A DNA stretch of 64,000 bases from Kutzneria sp. CA-103260 (lineage in GTDB: Bacteria; Actinomycetota; Actinomycetes; Mycobacteriales; Pseudonocardiaceae): contig NZ_CP073318.1 of assembly GCF_018263855.1 (NCBI RefSeq), positions 8,928,001 through 8,992,000 of the forward strand, in the 5' to 3' direction. The translations under genes were made by a program, and so were the position numbers. How positions within the stretch are numbered: position 1 is the first letter of the stretch; each line of letters starts with the position of its first letter. Positions 1-7,776 of this stretch are shown in pieces. Under the pieces are notes generated by a model, which had not been told where the DNA came from, made no database searches, and was given only the letters and a program-made list of their open reading frames with translations.

Positions 1-365
1 GGTCGGTCACCACGATCGCGCCGGCGTTGATGAACGGGTTGCGCGGGATCCCGTGCTCGGTTTCCAGCTGCACCAACGAGTTGAACGGATTGCCCGACGG
101 CTCGCGCCCCACCCGCCGCCACAGCGCGTCGCCTCCCTCGGCGAGTACCAGGGCCAGCGTGAACAGCTTCGAGATGCTCTGGATCGAGAACGCCTGGTCG
201 GCGTCGCCGGCCTGGAACACCTCGCCGTCAACCGTCGCCAGCGCCATGCCGATGGCGTTCGGATCGGCACAGGCCAGCGCTGGAATGTAGTCCGCGACCT
301 TGCCGTGCCCGAGGTGGGTCCGGGCCGCGTCGACCGCGCCGTCGATCAGCTCCTGGTAGTTCACG
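1..365 (-). CDS. glsA: Glutaminase, N-terminal part (gene runs off the left edge)
   Basis: Serine-dependent glutaminase, a cytoplasmic enzyme that hydrolyses L-glutamine to glutamate and ammonia. About 121 N-terminal residues are present. Family signatures are GKVADYIPALA at residues 21-31, FSIQSISK at 59-66 containing the catalytic S-x-x-K, then PSGNPFNSLVQLE and IPRNPFINAGAIV. I placed the start at GTG 365, which leaves 20 residues before the first conserved block. In-frame GTGs at 383 and 401 are alternatives, and none has a convincing ribosome binding site. The next gene is divergent, and the 226 bases between them show no other gene. The family assignment is firm; the start is uncertain. 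Confidence 0.9.
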
Positions 366-591
366 TCGCCATTGTGTTGCACTTTTGCCCGAACTGACAC
401 CTCGGCGCGGTGTGCTTGGGGCGCCGCTTGCCCGCAAGGAAGCGATCGGTCGCTATGGCAACCACTGAGTGCGTGGCGCGTCTCTATGGCCGACAAGATC
501 GGGCGGACCGGGGACACGCAACCTTCGTGTGTCGCGCACGTCCAATCTCATGAAACCGGATAACTCGAAGAGACCGAACCGGGGGACAACC

Positions 592-1053
592 GTGAAGATT
601 AACCGAATCATCGCTGGTGCTGCGGGTGTCGGCATGCTGGTGATCGCGCTGACCGGCTGTTCCGGGACTTTTACGATCAGCCCGGCAACGTCCAGCAGTT
701 CGCCGCAGCCGACGACCAGCAGCGCATCGGCACCAGCCGTAACCGGCACTCCGGCCGTGCAGCCCACTAAGGTGCCGTCGCCCAATACGACCCCTGTGCC
801 CAATTCGACCCCTGTGGGTGTGCCGAACAAACCCGACACCAGGTGCACGAACCAGATCAATTACGCAGGCGATGACCGCTCGAACGCGGAAATCAACTCG
901 ATCGGTTCGGACACCGGCTATTGCCCGCCGTTTCAGCACAAGTCCGACGTCAAGTGCTCGGACCAGTACGTCTACACGAATGACAGCCGCTCGAACGCGG
1001 AAATCAACTCGATCGGCGAGGACACCGGCCACTGCCCGTTCCAGAACGGCTGA
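592..1053 (+). CDS. Secreted lipoprotein with a duplicated two-cysteine module
   Basis: Predicted 153-residue lipoprotein of unknown function. A short basic N-terminus and hydrophobic stretch end in the lipobox LTGC, so Cys23 would be lipidated and the protein anchored outside the membrane. Residues 24-82 are a Ser/Thr/Pro/Ala linker. The rest is a tandem duplication, residues 85-111 and 122-148. Each copy begins and ends with Cys exactly 26 residues apart and shares the core RSNAEINSIG-x-DTG. The regular Cys pairs suggest one disulfide per repeat. The start is GTG 592, preceded by GGGGG about seven bases upstream; starting at 469 would bury the signal peptide. A hairpin follows the gene at 1084. 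Confidence 0.8.
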   Translation: MKINRIIAGAAGVGMLVIALTGCSGTFTISPATSSSSPQPTTSSASAPAVTGTPAVQPTKVPSPNTTPVPNSTPVGVPNKPDTRCTNQINYAGDDRSNAEINSIGSDTGYCPPFQHKSDVKCSDQYVYTNDSRSNAEINSIGEDTGHCPFQNG

Positions 1054-1083
1054 CGGTCCCACCAAGCCTGCGAACGAAGAAGA

Positions 1084-1108
1084 GGCACCCTACCGCCGCT
1101 CGGGTGCC
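1084..1108. terminator. Hairpin between convergent genes
   Basis: GGCACCC at 1084-1090 pairs perfectly with GGGTGCC at 1102-1108 around an 11-base loop. It lies between the lipoprotein gene and the convergent acyl-CoA dehydrogenase gene, so it could terminate both. There is no clear T-tract. Confidence 0.5.
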
Positions 1109-1124
1109 CCTCCCCGTTGACGGC

Positions 1125-2339
1125 TCAGGGAATGTGGATCCCGGAGATGGCGCGGGAGATCACCAGGCGCTGGATCTCGGACGTGCCCTCGAAGATGGTG
1201 AAGATCTTGGCGTCGCGGTGCATGCGCTCGACCGGGTGCTCACGGGTGTAGCCTGCGCCGCCGAGGATCTGGATGGCGCGTTCGGTCGACCAGACGGCGA
1301 CCTCGCTGGCCTTGAGCTTGGACATGGAGCCCTCGCCGGCCTCGAAGGGCACGTTGTTGCGGCCCATCCAGGCGGCCCGCCAGACCAGCAGACGCGCGGC
1401 GTCGATCTCCATGCGCATGTTGGCCAGGTCGAAGGCGATGGACTGGTTCTCGATGATCTTGCGGCCGAAGGCCTCGCGGTCCTTGGCGTACTCCAGGGCG
1501 TAGTCGTAGGCGGCGCGGGCGACGCCGACGGCCATGGCGCCGACGGTGGGGCGGGTGGTCTCGAAGGTGGCCATGGCGGCCTGCCCGCCGGCCCGCTTGC
1601 CCTCGCGGGCCCGGGCCAGCCGGGCCTCCAGGCGCTCCTTGCCGCCGAGCACGCAGCGGCCGGGCACCCGCACGTCGTCGAAGAACACGTCGGCGGTGTG
1701 CGAAGCGCGCAGGCCGTGCTTCTTGATCTTGCGGGTGCTGGCGACGCCAGGGGTGCCGGGCGGCACGATGAAGCCGGCCTGGCCGCGGGCGCCCAGCGCG
1801 GGGTCGACGACGGCGGTGACGACGTGCACGTTGGCGATGCCACCGTTGGTGGCCCACGCCTTCTGCCCGTTGATCACCCACTCGTCGGTGGCCTCGTCGT
1901 AGCGGGCGCGGGTCCGGTAGCCGGAGACGTCGGAGCCGGCCTGCGGCTCGGAGGCGCAGAACGCCGCCACCTTGGGGTCGTTCTCGTCGCCGAAGCACTC
2001 CGGCACCCACTCGGCCAGCTGCTCCGGCTCGCCGGCGGAGAAGATGCCGGCCACCGCGAGCCCGGTGCCCATGATCGCCAGCGCGATGCCGGCGTCACCC
2101 CAGAACAGCTCCTCGGTGGCCAGCGGCAGCGACAGGCCGATCGGGTCGGCGAACCAGGTCGCCAGCGACTCGAATCCGTAGAGACCGATCTTGGCGGCCT
2201 CCTGGATCACCGGCCACGGTGTCTCCTCGCGCTCGTCCCACTCCGGCGCCGCCGGCCGGATGACGTCCTTGGCGAAGCCGTGGACCCAGTCACGCAGGTC
2301 GCGCTGGTCCTCGTTGAGTTCGAGGGAGAAGCCGGCCAT
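1125..2339 (-). CDS. Acyl-CoA dehydrogenase
   Basis: FAD-dependent acyl-CoA dehydrogenase of 404 residues, the usual length, carrying out the first oxidation of fatty acyl-CoA beta-oxidation. Seen in the protein: CASEPQAGSDVSG (flavin/substrate segment), TNGGIANVHVV, KHGLRASHT, and the C-terminal FEGTSEIQRLVISRAI, whose Glu is the usual catalytic base. It follows the SCP2-domain gene on the same strand with a 15-base gap and a GAGAGGA-like ribosome binding site, so the two are probably one transcript. That transcript starts at a promoter carrying the tandem TACT-N4-AGTA operator shared with the divergent TetR gene. Chain-length specificity cannot be read from the sequence. Confidence 0.92.
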   Translation of the reverse strand: MAGFSLELNEDQRDLRDWVHGFAKDVIRPAAPEWDEREETPWPVIQEAAKIGLYGFESLATWFADPIGLSLPLATEELFWGDAGIALAIMGTGLAVAGIFSAGEPEQLAEWVPECFGDENDPKVAAFCASEPQAGSDVSGYRTRARYDEATDEWVINGQKAWATNGGIANVHVVTAVVDPALGARGQAGFIVPPGTPGVASTRKIKKHGLRASHTADVFFDDVRVPGRCVLGGKERLEARLARAREGKRAGGQAAMATFETTRPTVGAMAVGVARAAYDYALEYAKDREAFGRKIIENQSIAFDLANMRMEIDAARLLVWRAAWMGRNNVPFEAGEGSMSKLKASEVAVWSTERAIQILGGAGYTREHPVERMHRDAKIFTIFEGTSEIQRLVISRAISGIHIP

Positions 2340-2354
2340 GGGGAGTTTGTCCTC

Positions 2355-2894
2355 TCACGCCTTGGGGATGTCGAACAGGCTCATGAAGCCGGCCGCGAAG
2401 CCGAGGTCGCCCTTGACCTTGAGCTTCCCGGTCATGAACAGCACGGGGGCAGACGCGTTGCCGGTGGCCAGCTTGAGGAATTCCAGCGGGGCCAGCGTCA
2501 CGGTGGCCCGCGGCTCGTCCTCGCCGTCCTTGGTGATGGCGCACGCGCCGTCGTCGATGTGGACCTGATAGCGGTCGAAGTCCTCGCCGTTGATCAGGCG
2601 GAAGTGCACGACAGCTCGGGTGGAGCCGGCCCGCTCGGTGCGGAAGTGCACCTCCATCCGCCGGAACACCTCGTCCAGGATCGGCCCGCGCAGCGCGGGC
2701 GCGGCCATCACGGCCTCGATCTGGTCCTTGGACGCCCGCGAGATGATCCGCGCGAAGTCCTGCGGCGGCATCGCGCTGAGGTCGAACTCCGCACCGCCGT
2801 CGGCCGCCTCGGTGAAGGAGGACAGCAGCGCCACGAACTCGTCCTTGCTGAGTTTCTTCGGGTCGATCGATGCCAACTGCTCGATGTCGGCCAT
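2355..2894 (-). CDS. SCP2 sterol-binding-domain protein
   Basis: A 179-residue protein with a C-terminal SCP2-like lipid-binding domain. The segments VVHFRLINGEDFDRYQVHIDDGACAI and ATVTLAPLEFLKLATGNASAPVLFMTGKLKVKGDLGFAAGF contain the typical G-K-L-K-V-x-G-D turn. SCP2 domains bind acyl-CoAs or sterols. The N-terminal 60 residues form an acidic helical region with no match I can name. It is the first gene of the transcript leading to the acyl-CoA dehydrogenase and is divergent from the TetR gene, with a GGAGGTGGGG ribosome binding site just upstream. Confidence 0.85.
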   Translation of the reverse strand: MADIEQLASIDPKKLSKDEFVALLSSFTEAADGGAEFDLSAMPPQDFARIISRASKDQIEAVMAAPALRGPILDEVFRRMEVHFRTERAGSTRAVVHFRLINGEDFDRYQVHIDDGACAITKDGEDEPRATVTLAPLEFLKLATGNASAPVLFMTGKLKVKGDLGFAAGFMSLFDIPKA

Positions 2895-2913
2895 AACCCC
2901 ACCTCCGCGTACC

Positions 2914-2941
2914 TACTGGCCAGTAAGCCTACTGTGTAGTA
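2914..2941. promoter_or_regulatory. Tandem TetR-type operators, TACT-N4-AGTA x2
   Basis: Two palindromes lie 16 bases apart in the divergent promoter region of the SCP2 and TetR genes. TACTGGCCAGTA at 2914-2925 is perfect. TACT-GTGT-AGTA at 2930-2941 has its arms extended to CCTACT/AGTAGG (2928-2943). The same motif occurs at 5836-5863, 23914-23949 and 36605-36620, always before fatty-acid oxidation genes. The neighbouring TetR protein is the natural candidate ligand, by inference. Confidence 0.75.
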
Positions 2942-2969
2942 GGTACGTCGGCAAGCTAGCCTGCATCGA

Positions 2970-3617
2970 ATGCGGACTAATGACGCGGCCGGTCGGGTCC
3001 GGGCCAAGCGGCTGCCACGCGAGGTGCGTGAGCGGCAGATCCTCGACGCCGCCGTCGAGGTCTTCTCCCAGCGCGGCTACCACGCCGCGTCGATGGACGA
3101 GATCTCCGAGGTCGCCGACATCTCCAAGCCCATGGTCTACGCCTACCTGGGCTCCAAGGAAGACCTGTTCGCCGCCTGCATCCGCCGTGAGGCCACCCGG
3201 CTCATGGAGGCCATTGCCGCCGGTGTCAGCGAGGCCGGCGACCGTCCGGACGTGCAGCTCTGGCACGGCCTGCGGGCATTCTTCGGCTTCGTCGGCGAGT
3301 ACCGGGGCAGCTGGCAGGTCCTGCACCGCCAGGCCAGCGCCCAGGGTGGTCCCTTCGCCCAGGAGCTCATGGACATGCGCCGCCGGGCCATCAGCCTCGT
3401 CGCCGCCCTGCTGACCAACACCTCCGACAGCGACGCCGCGTCCCTGCACTCCGACGCGATGGCCGCCGCGCTGGTCGGCGCCGGCGAATCGCTGGCCGAC
3501 TGGTGGCTCGACCACCCCGAGGAGTCCGCCGGCGCCGTCGCCGCCCGCCTAATGAACCTGGTCTGGATGGGCTTCGGCAACCTGGTCGACGGCCAGGTGT
3601 GGCAACCGCCGAAGTAG
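2970..3617 (+). CDS. TetR-family transcriptional regulator, candidate fatty-acid catabolism repressor
   Basis: A 215-residue TetR/AcrR regulator. The N-terminal helix-turn-helix is textbook: ERQILDAAVEVFSQRGYHAASMDEISEVADISKPMVYAYLGSKEDLF in overlapping segments. The helical C-terminal part should bind a ligand, plausibly an acyl-CoA given the context. It is divergent from the SCP2/acyl-CoA dehydrogenase operon, and the two promoters share tandem operators at 2914-2941, so autoregulation is likely. The same operator before fabG4/fadA2, fadE5 and etfD makes this a candidate global regulator of beta-oxidation, in the role FdmR plays in mycobacteria; orthology is not shown here. ATG 2970 directly precedes the basic N-terminus. 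Confidence 0.88.
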   Translation: MRTNDAAGRVRAKRLPREVRERQILDAAVEVFSQRGYHAASMDEISEVADISKPMVYAYLGSKEDLFAACIRREATRLMEAIAAGVSEAGDRPDVQLWHGLRAFFGFVGEYRGSWQVLHRQASAQGGPFAQELMDMRRRAISLVAALLTNTSDSDAASLHSDAMAAALVGAGESLADWWLDHPEESAGAVAARLMNLVWMGFGNLVDGQVWQPPK

Positions 3618-3656
3618 TTGTCCACAGCCTCGTCGCCGGCCCGAGGGTTGTCCACA
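3618..3656 (+). promoter_or_regulatory. Two DnaA-box-like sequences
   Basis: TTGTCCACA, the high-GC actinobacterial DnaA-box consensus, occurs at 3618-3626 (its second base is the first after the TetR stop codon) and at 3648-3656. The two have the same orientation and are 30 bases apart, about three helical turns. They lie between the convergent TetR and MaoC genes, just outside the repeat element at 3691. DnaA binding is inferred only from the match. Confidence 0.45.
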
Positions 3657-3674
3657 ACCGAGCCTGCTTCAAGA

Positions 3675-4520
3675 TCAGCTGGGTGTTTCCGCTGGTAGAC
3701 TGGCCTCGGGGTCGCCCCCCTGGGATTGGGTGGGGGCTAAGGTGCCGCTGAGATGAGGCTTTCCCGTGCGCACGTCGTGGACGGCGAACTCCCAACCGCC
3801 AGCGACTGGAGAGGCGCTGAAGCCGACCTTGGCCGGCAGCAGCACGGGCAGCTTGAACCGAACGTCGACGGTGTACGAGGACGGCAGCCGTTCCGAGAGA
3901 GCGGCGAGGCTGCGGGCCTTGGTCCACATCCCGTGGGCGATGGCCCGCCGGAAGCCGAAGAGGCGAGCGGCCAAAGCGTTGAGGTGGATGGGGTTCCGGT
4001 CGCCGGAGACAGAGGCGTAGCGGCGGCCGATGTCGCCGGGCACGGACCACACGGCGGACGGCTCGGGCGCATCGCCGGCGGACGAACCGCTGGAGCCGGT
4101 GCCCGAGCGGCGCAGATAAGTGCTCACATCGGTCCACACCACGGCGGAATCGACCAGCAGCTCGCTGACAACGTCGAACTGGTGGCCCCGCTCGTGCGGC
4201 CGCAGATCGACGGCCCGTACCCGGAGGTCGAAGTGCTCCGAGGCGAGAACGGGCCGCGAGACGGTGATGCGGTTTCCGATATGAACCAAGCCGGGCAAGG
4301 GAAAAGGGAAGCCGGGAGAGGTCATCAGCCGCATCTGCAACGGAAAAGCCAGCACGTGGGGGTAGGTGGCCGGCAGCTCGTCACGGAGGCCGAAGCCGCA
4401 AACCCGGTTGTAAGCGGCCAAATGCTCCACGCAGACGGCCACCTCGGAGCGGGACAGCTCATGGTCGGGCAGCGAGGAGCCGCCACGGCGGAAGCTGGTC
4501 AAGGCCGCACGCAGGTACAT
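3675..4520 (-). CDS. MaoC-like (R)-specific enoyl-CoA hydratase/dehydratase, HtdX-type
   Basis: A 281-residue hotdog-fold hydratase that would interconvert enoyl- and (R)-3-hydroxyacyl thioesters. The hydratase motif is clear in the C-terminal half: YASVSGDRNPIHLNALAA with the catalytic Asp-x-Asn-Pro-Ile-His, followed by FRRAIAHGMWTKA. The N-terminal half resembles a degenerate second hotdog, as in double-hotdog members. The start ATG 4520 overlaps the stop of fabG4 by one base (TGATG) and has a GGGGG ribosome binding site, so translation is probably coupled. The order fabG4-htdX matches Rv0242c-Rv0241c of M. tuberculosis. The C-terminal tail LAPTQSQGGDPEASLPAETPS is encoded by a repeat element and is probably not part of the fold. 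Confidence 0.87.
   Translation of the reverse strand: MYLRAALTSFRRGGSSLPDHELSRSEVAVCVEHLAAYNRVCGFGLRDELPATYPHVLAFPLQMRLMTSPGFPFPLPGLVHIGNRITVSRPVLASEHFDLRVRAVDLRPHERGHQFDVVSELLVDSAVVWTDVSTYLRRSGTGSSGSSAGDAPEPSAVWSVPGDIGRRYASVSGDRNPIHLNALAARLFGFRRAIAHGMWTKARSLAALSERLPSSYTVDVRFKLPVLLPAKVGFSASPVAGGWEFAVHDVRTGKPHLSGTLAPTQSQGGDPEASLPAETPS
3691..3738. repeat. 48-bp element, copy A (second copy at 57774)
   Basis: This stretch begins GCTGGTAGACTGG and ends in GGGAT-T-GGG-T-GGGGGCT. It matches 57774-57820 at roughly four of five positions by eye, with identical ends and a C/G-rich variable middle. It encodes the last 16 codons of the minus-strand MaoC gene, overlapping LAPTQSQGGDPEASLP, so the element appears fused to the end of that reading frame. 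DnaA-box-like sequences lie nearby at both copies. Confidence 0.55.
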
Positions 4521-5821
4521 CACGCCCCCAGCAGGCTCTGACCGCACACCCGGACGATGTTGCCGTTGACCCCGGACGACGCCGGATTGGCATACCAGGC
4601 AATGGTTTCCGCGACGTCGACGGGCAGGCCGCCCTGGGACATGCTGTTCATCAGCCGCCCGGCCTGCCGGATGACCAGCGGCACGGCGGCGGTCATCTTG
4701 GTCTCGATGAAGCCGGGAGCGACGGCGTTGATGGTGCTGCCGCGGCTGGCCAGCTCGGGGGCCAGTGACCGGACCATGCCGATCACGCCGGCCTTGCTGG
4801 TGCCGTAGTTGGTCTGGCCGACATTGCCGGCGATGCCGGCGATGGACGAGACCCCGACGATACGGCCGTTGCGCCGCAAGGCATCGGCGCGCAGCAGCCC
4901 GTCGTTGACCCGCAGCTGGCTGGCCAGATTGACCGACAGCACGGCGTCCCACTGGGCCTCGGTCATCTTGGCCAGGGTCTTGTCCCGCGTGATGCCGGCG
5001 TTGTGCACGACGATGTCCACGCCCTCGTGCCGCAGCTGGAAGTACTCGACGAGCCGCGCGGGCGCGTCCGGCGCGGTGATGTCCATCTGCACGGCCGAAC
5101 CGCCGACCCGATTGGCGACGTCGGACAGTTCAGCGCCCTGCGCGGCGATGTCGAGGCACACGACGTGCGCGCCGTCCCGGGCGAGCACCTCGGCGATGGC
5201 GGCGCCGATGCCCCGCGAAGCGCCGGTGACCAGGGCGACCCGGTCGGCGAGCGGGTGTTCCCAGTCGACCGGCTCGATGACCTCGGCGGCCCCGACGCGG
5301 ATCACCTGCCCGGACACGTAGGCAGACTTGGCGCTGAGCAGGAAGCGAAGCGTCGACTCGACGTTCGGCTCGGCGCCCTCGGAGACGTACACGAGCTGGG
5401 CGGTGCCGCCGGCGCGCAGCTCCTTGGCGACGGAGCGGACAAACCCCTCCAGCGCCCGCTGCGCGACAACGGCCGGCACGCTCGTGAGCTCCTCGGGCGG
5501 GGTGCCGAGCACCACGACCCGTCCGCACGACCCGAGCTGCCGGATCACCGGGTTGAAGAAAGAGTGCAGGGTCCGCAGCTGCTCGGGGCTGTCGATGCCG
5601 GTGGCGTCGAAAACGAGCCCGCCGTACGGGCCGTCCCCGCCGGTGGCGTGTGCCTTGAGCACGGCGTCGAGCCGGCCGGATCCACCGGTCAGCACCGGAC
5701 CCGCCAGCGCCGGCTGCCCCGGCCGGTAGCGCCGCAGCCGGGCGGGCCGCGGCAGCCCGAGCCGGCTGGTGACGAACCGCCCGAAACCGGACTGGGCGAA
5801 CTGGAGGTACGGATCTGACAT
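4520..5821 (-). CDS. fabG4: High-molecular-weight 3-oxoacyl-ACP/CoA reductase, FabG4
   Basis: A short-chain dehydrogenase of 433 residues, much longer than the usual ~250, as in FabG4 (HMwFabG) of mycobacteria. The N-terminal ~210 residues form a flavodoxin-like Rossmann domain lacking the cofactor signature. The C-terminal domain is a full SDR: TGASRGIG for NAD(P)H, NAGIT, SSIAG with the catalytic Ser, and YGTSKAG with the catalytic Tyr and Lys. It reduces 3-oxoacyl thioesters or works in reverse during oxidation. It is divergent from fadA2 across a 57-base gap carrying tandem TACT-N4-RGTA operators and is coupled to the MaoC gene downstream. Confidence 0.92.
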   Translation of the reverse strand: MSDPYLQFAQSGFGRFVTSRLGLPRPARLRRYRPGQPALAGPVLTGGSGRLDAVLKAHATGGDGPYGGLVFDATGIDSPEQLRTLHSFFNPVIRQLGSCGRVVVLGTPPEELTSVPAVVAQRALEGFVRSVAKELRAGGTAQLVYVSEGAEPNVESTLRFLLSAKSAYVSGQVIRVGAAEVIEPVDWEHPLADRVALVTGASRGIGAAIAEVLARDGAHVVCLDIAAQGAELSDVANRVGGSAVQMDITAPDAPARLVEYFQLRHEGVDIVVHNAGITRDKTLAKMTEAQWDAVLSVNLASQLRVNDGLLRADALRRNGRIVGVSSIAGIAGNVGQTNYGTSKAGVIGMVRSLAPELASRGSTINAVAPGFIETKMTAAVPLVIRQAGRLMNSMSQGGLPVDVAETIAWYANPASSGVNGNIVRVCGQSLLGA

Positions 5822-5835
5822 GCGAGACGCCTCCC

Positions 5836-5863
5836 TACTCGCTGGTAAGTCTACTCATAAGTA
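5836..5863. promoter_or_regulatory. Tandem TACT-N4-RGTA operators between fabG4 and fadA2
   Basis: TACT-CGCT-GGTA (5836-5847) and TACT-CATA-AGTA (5852-5863) are again 16 bases apart, the same geometry as at 2914-2941. They fill the short divergent promoter region, so one regulator could control both fabG4-MaoC and fadA2. Confidence 0.72.
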
Positions 5864-5878
5864 GGTTATTGTCGAGGC

Positions 5879-7117
5879 ATGACCCCGACCGTTCAGCGCG
5901 TGGCCGTGCTCGGCGGCAACCGCATCCCGTTCGCCAGGTCCAACGGCCCGTACGCCACGGCGTCCAACCAGGACATGCTGACCGCCGCGCTGGACGGCCT
6001 GGTCAGCCGGTTCGGGCTGCAGGGCGAACGGGTCGGTGAGGTGGTCGCGGGGGCGGTGCTCAAACACAGCCGCGACTTCAACCTAGCCAGGGAAGCGGTG
6101 CTTGGCAGCCGGTTGTCGCCGCTGACCCCCGCCTACGACCTCCAGCAGGCCTGCGGCACCGGCCTGCAGGCGATCATCGCCGCGGCCAACAAGATCGCGC
6201 TGGGGCAGATCGACTCGGCCGTCGCCGGCGGCGTCGACACCACCAGCGACGCCCCGATCGGCGTGAACGAGGGCCTGCGCCAGGTGCTGCTGGAGTTCAA
6301 CCGGGCCCGCACGCTCGGGGCCCGCCTGCGCGCGGCGACCAAGCTGCGCCCAACCCACGTGGTGCCGAACATCCCACGCAACGCCGAGCCCCGCACCGGC
6401 ATGTCGATGGGCGAGCACGCGGCGATCACCGCCAAGGAATGGGGCATCGCCCGCGAGGACCAGGACGAGTTGGCGGCGGCCAGCCACCGCAACCTCGCCG
6501 CCGCCTACGAGCGCGGCTTCTTCGACGACCTGGTCACGCCCTACCTCGGCCTGACCCGCGACCAGAACCTGCGGGCCGACACCAGCGTGGAGAAGCTGGC
6601 CAAGCTCAAGCCGGTCTTCGGCGACACGATGACCGCCGGCAACTCCACCCCGCTCACCGACGGCGCCTCGGTGGTGCTGCTGGCCAGCGAGGAATGGGCC
6701 GAGCAGCACCGAATTCCGGTGCTGGCCTACCTGACGTGGACCGAGACGGGCGCCGTCGACTACGTGCACGGCGAGGACGGCCTGCTCACCGCTCCGGTCT
6801 ACGCGGTGCCGCGAATGCTGGAGCGCGCCGGCCTGACGCTGGCGGACTTCGACTTCTACGAGATCCACGAGGCGTTCGCGTCCCAGGTGCTGGCCACGCT
6901 CGCGGCCTGGCACAAGAACGGCCTCGGCGACATCGACCGCACCAAGCTCAACGTCAACGGCTCCTCGCTGGCGGCCGGCCATCCGTTCGCCGCGACCGGC
7001 GGCCGGATCGTCGCCACGCTGTCGAAACTGTTGAACGAGAAGGGCTCTGGTCGCGGTCTGATCTCGATCTGCGCTGCGGGTGGCCAGGGCGTCACCGCGA
7101 TCCTGGAGAAGCCCTAA
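5879..7117 (+). CDS. fadA2: Acetyl-CoA C-acyltransferase (thiolase), FadA2-like
   Basis: A 412-residue thiolase that cleaves 3-oxoacyl-CoA to acetyl-CoA and a shortened acyl-CoA, the last step of beta-oxidation. The nucleophilic Cys is Cys92 in DLQQACGTGLQAI. The other catalytic blocks are EIHEAFASQVLA, NVNGSSLAAGHPFAATGGR and the C-terminal ICAAGGQGVTAI with the second Cys. It is divergent from fabG4, as Rv0243 is from Rv0242c in M. tuberculosis, but fadE5, adjacent there, lies about 15 kb away here. The promoter carries the shared fatty-acid operator. Confidence 0.93.
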   Translation: MTPTVQRVAVLGGNRIPFARSNGPYATASNQDMLTAALDGLVSRFGLQGERVGEVVAGAVLKHSRDFNLAREAVLGSRLSPLTPAYDLQQACGTGLQAIIAAANKIALGQIDSAVAGGVDTTSDAPIGVNEGLRQVLLEFNRARTLGARLRAATKLRPTHVVPNIPRNAEPRTGMSMGEHAAITAKEWGIAREDQDELAAASHRNLAAAYERGFFDDLVTPYLGLTRDQNLRADTSVEKLAKLKPVFGDTMTAGNSTPLTDGASVVLLASEEWAEQHRIPVLAYLTWTETGAVDYVHGEDGLLTAPVYAVPRMLERAGLTLADFDFYEIHEAFASQVLATLAAWHKNGLGDIDRTKLNVNGSSLAAGHPFAATGGRIVATLSKLLNEKGSGRGLISICAAGGQGVTAILEKP

Positions 7118-7128
7118 CTTCTTCCCGT

Positions 7129-7776
7129 GTGGCCGAGGGCGATGAAGACGAGACAAGCAACGGTGGCGTAGTCGATCTGGGGCGGCTGCTGGCCCTGTCC
7201 GACGGCGTGTTCGCCATCGCGATGACGCTGCTGGTGCTGGACATCAGGATTCCCGACGAGGTGCACGGCGAGGAGTTTCTGCGCGCCTTGGCCGGGCTGC
7301 AGCCGGCAATCGTCGGCTACCTGATCAGCTATCTGGTGATCGGCGTGCTGTGGCTGGCGCACCACCGGCTGTTCCGCGGGCTGCGGGTGCGGCAGGCCCG
7401 GATCATGGCGTTGAACGTGGTGATGCTCGGGCTGGTCGCCGTGCTGCCGTTCCCGTCCTCGCTGCTGGCCAAGCACGGCGACGAGCCGCTCTCCTTCGCG
7501 CTCTACGCCGCCAACGTCTGCGCGGTGTTCGCCGTGCAGGCCGTGATCATCGCGGTGGCCCAGCGCCACGGCGACATCGAGCCGATGCCCGGCCGCTTTC
7601 CCCGACTCGGCTGGTACTTCCGGCCGATCGTGGCCATCGTGGTCTTCACGGTGTGGGCGGTCGTCGCCGTCTCCGGATACCCGGGCCAGGCCAACTATGC
7701 CTGGTGGCTGCTGGTGCCGCTGATCCTCGCGATGCGCCAGCTAAACAAATCTAAGCCAGTATTGCCCCAGTCCTAG
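7129..7776 (+). CDS. TMEM175-family (DUF1211) membrane protein, putative potassium channel
   Basis: A 215-residue integral membrane protein with about six hydrophobic helices. The first helix holds the TMEM175 signature LSDGVFAIAMTLLVLDI, whose F-S/L-D pattern lines the pore in characterised family members. Bacterial TMEM175 proteins are potassium-permeable channels. The start is GTG 7129, eleven bases after the fadA2 stop, with no strong ribosome binding site, so read-through from fadA2 is possible. It converges on a KimA-like potassium importer, the stop codons overlapping by four bases (CTAG). Confidence 0.82.
   Translation: MAEGDEDETSNGGVVDLGRLLALSDGVFAIAMTLLVLDIRIPDEVHGEEFLRALAGLQPAIVGYLISYLVIGVLWLAHHRLFRGLRVRQARIMALNVVMLGLVAVLPFPSSLLAKHGDEPLSFALYAANVCAVFAVQAVIIAVAQRHGDIEPMPGRFPRLGWYFRPIVAIVVFTVWAVVAVSGYPGQANYAWWLLVPLILAMRQLNKSKPVLPQS

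Noticed and set aside
372..563. A 63-codon open frame between the glutaminase and lipoprotein genes
   Set aside because: No ribosome binding site, no recognisable character, and it overlaps the region needed for divergent promoters.
1104..2939. A 611-codon open frame on the plus strand across the acyl-CoA dehydrogenase and SCP2 genes
   Set aside because: It is antisense to two well-supported genes, has Gly/Ala/Val/His/Arg-rich low-complexity content typical of third-position GC shadows, and matches no family.
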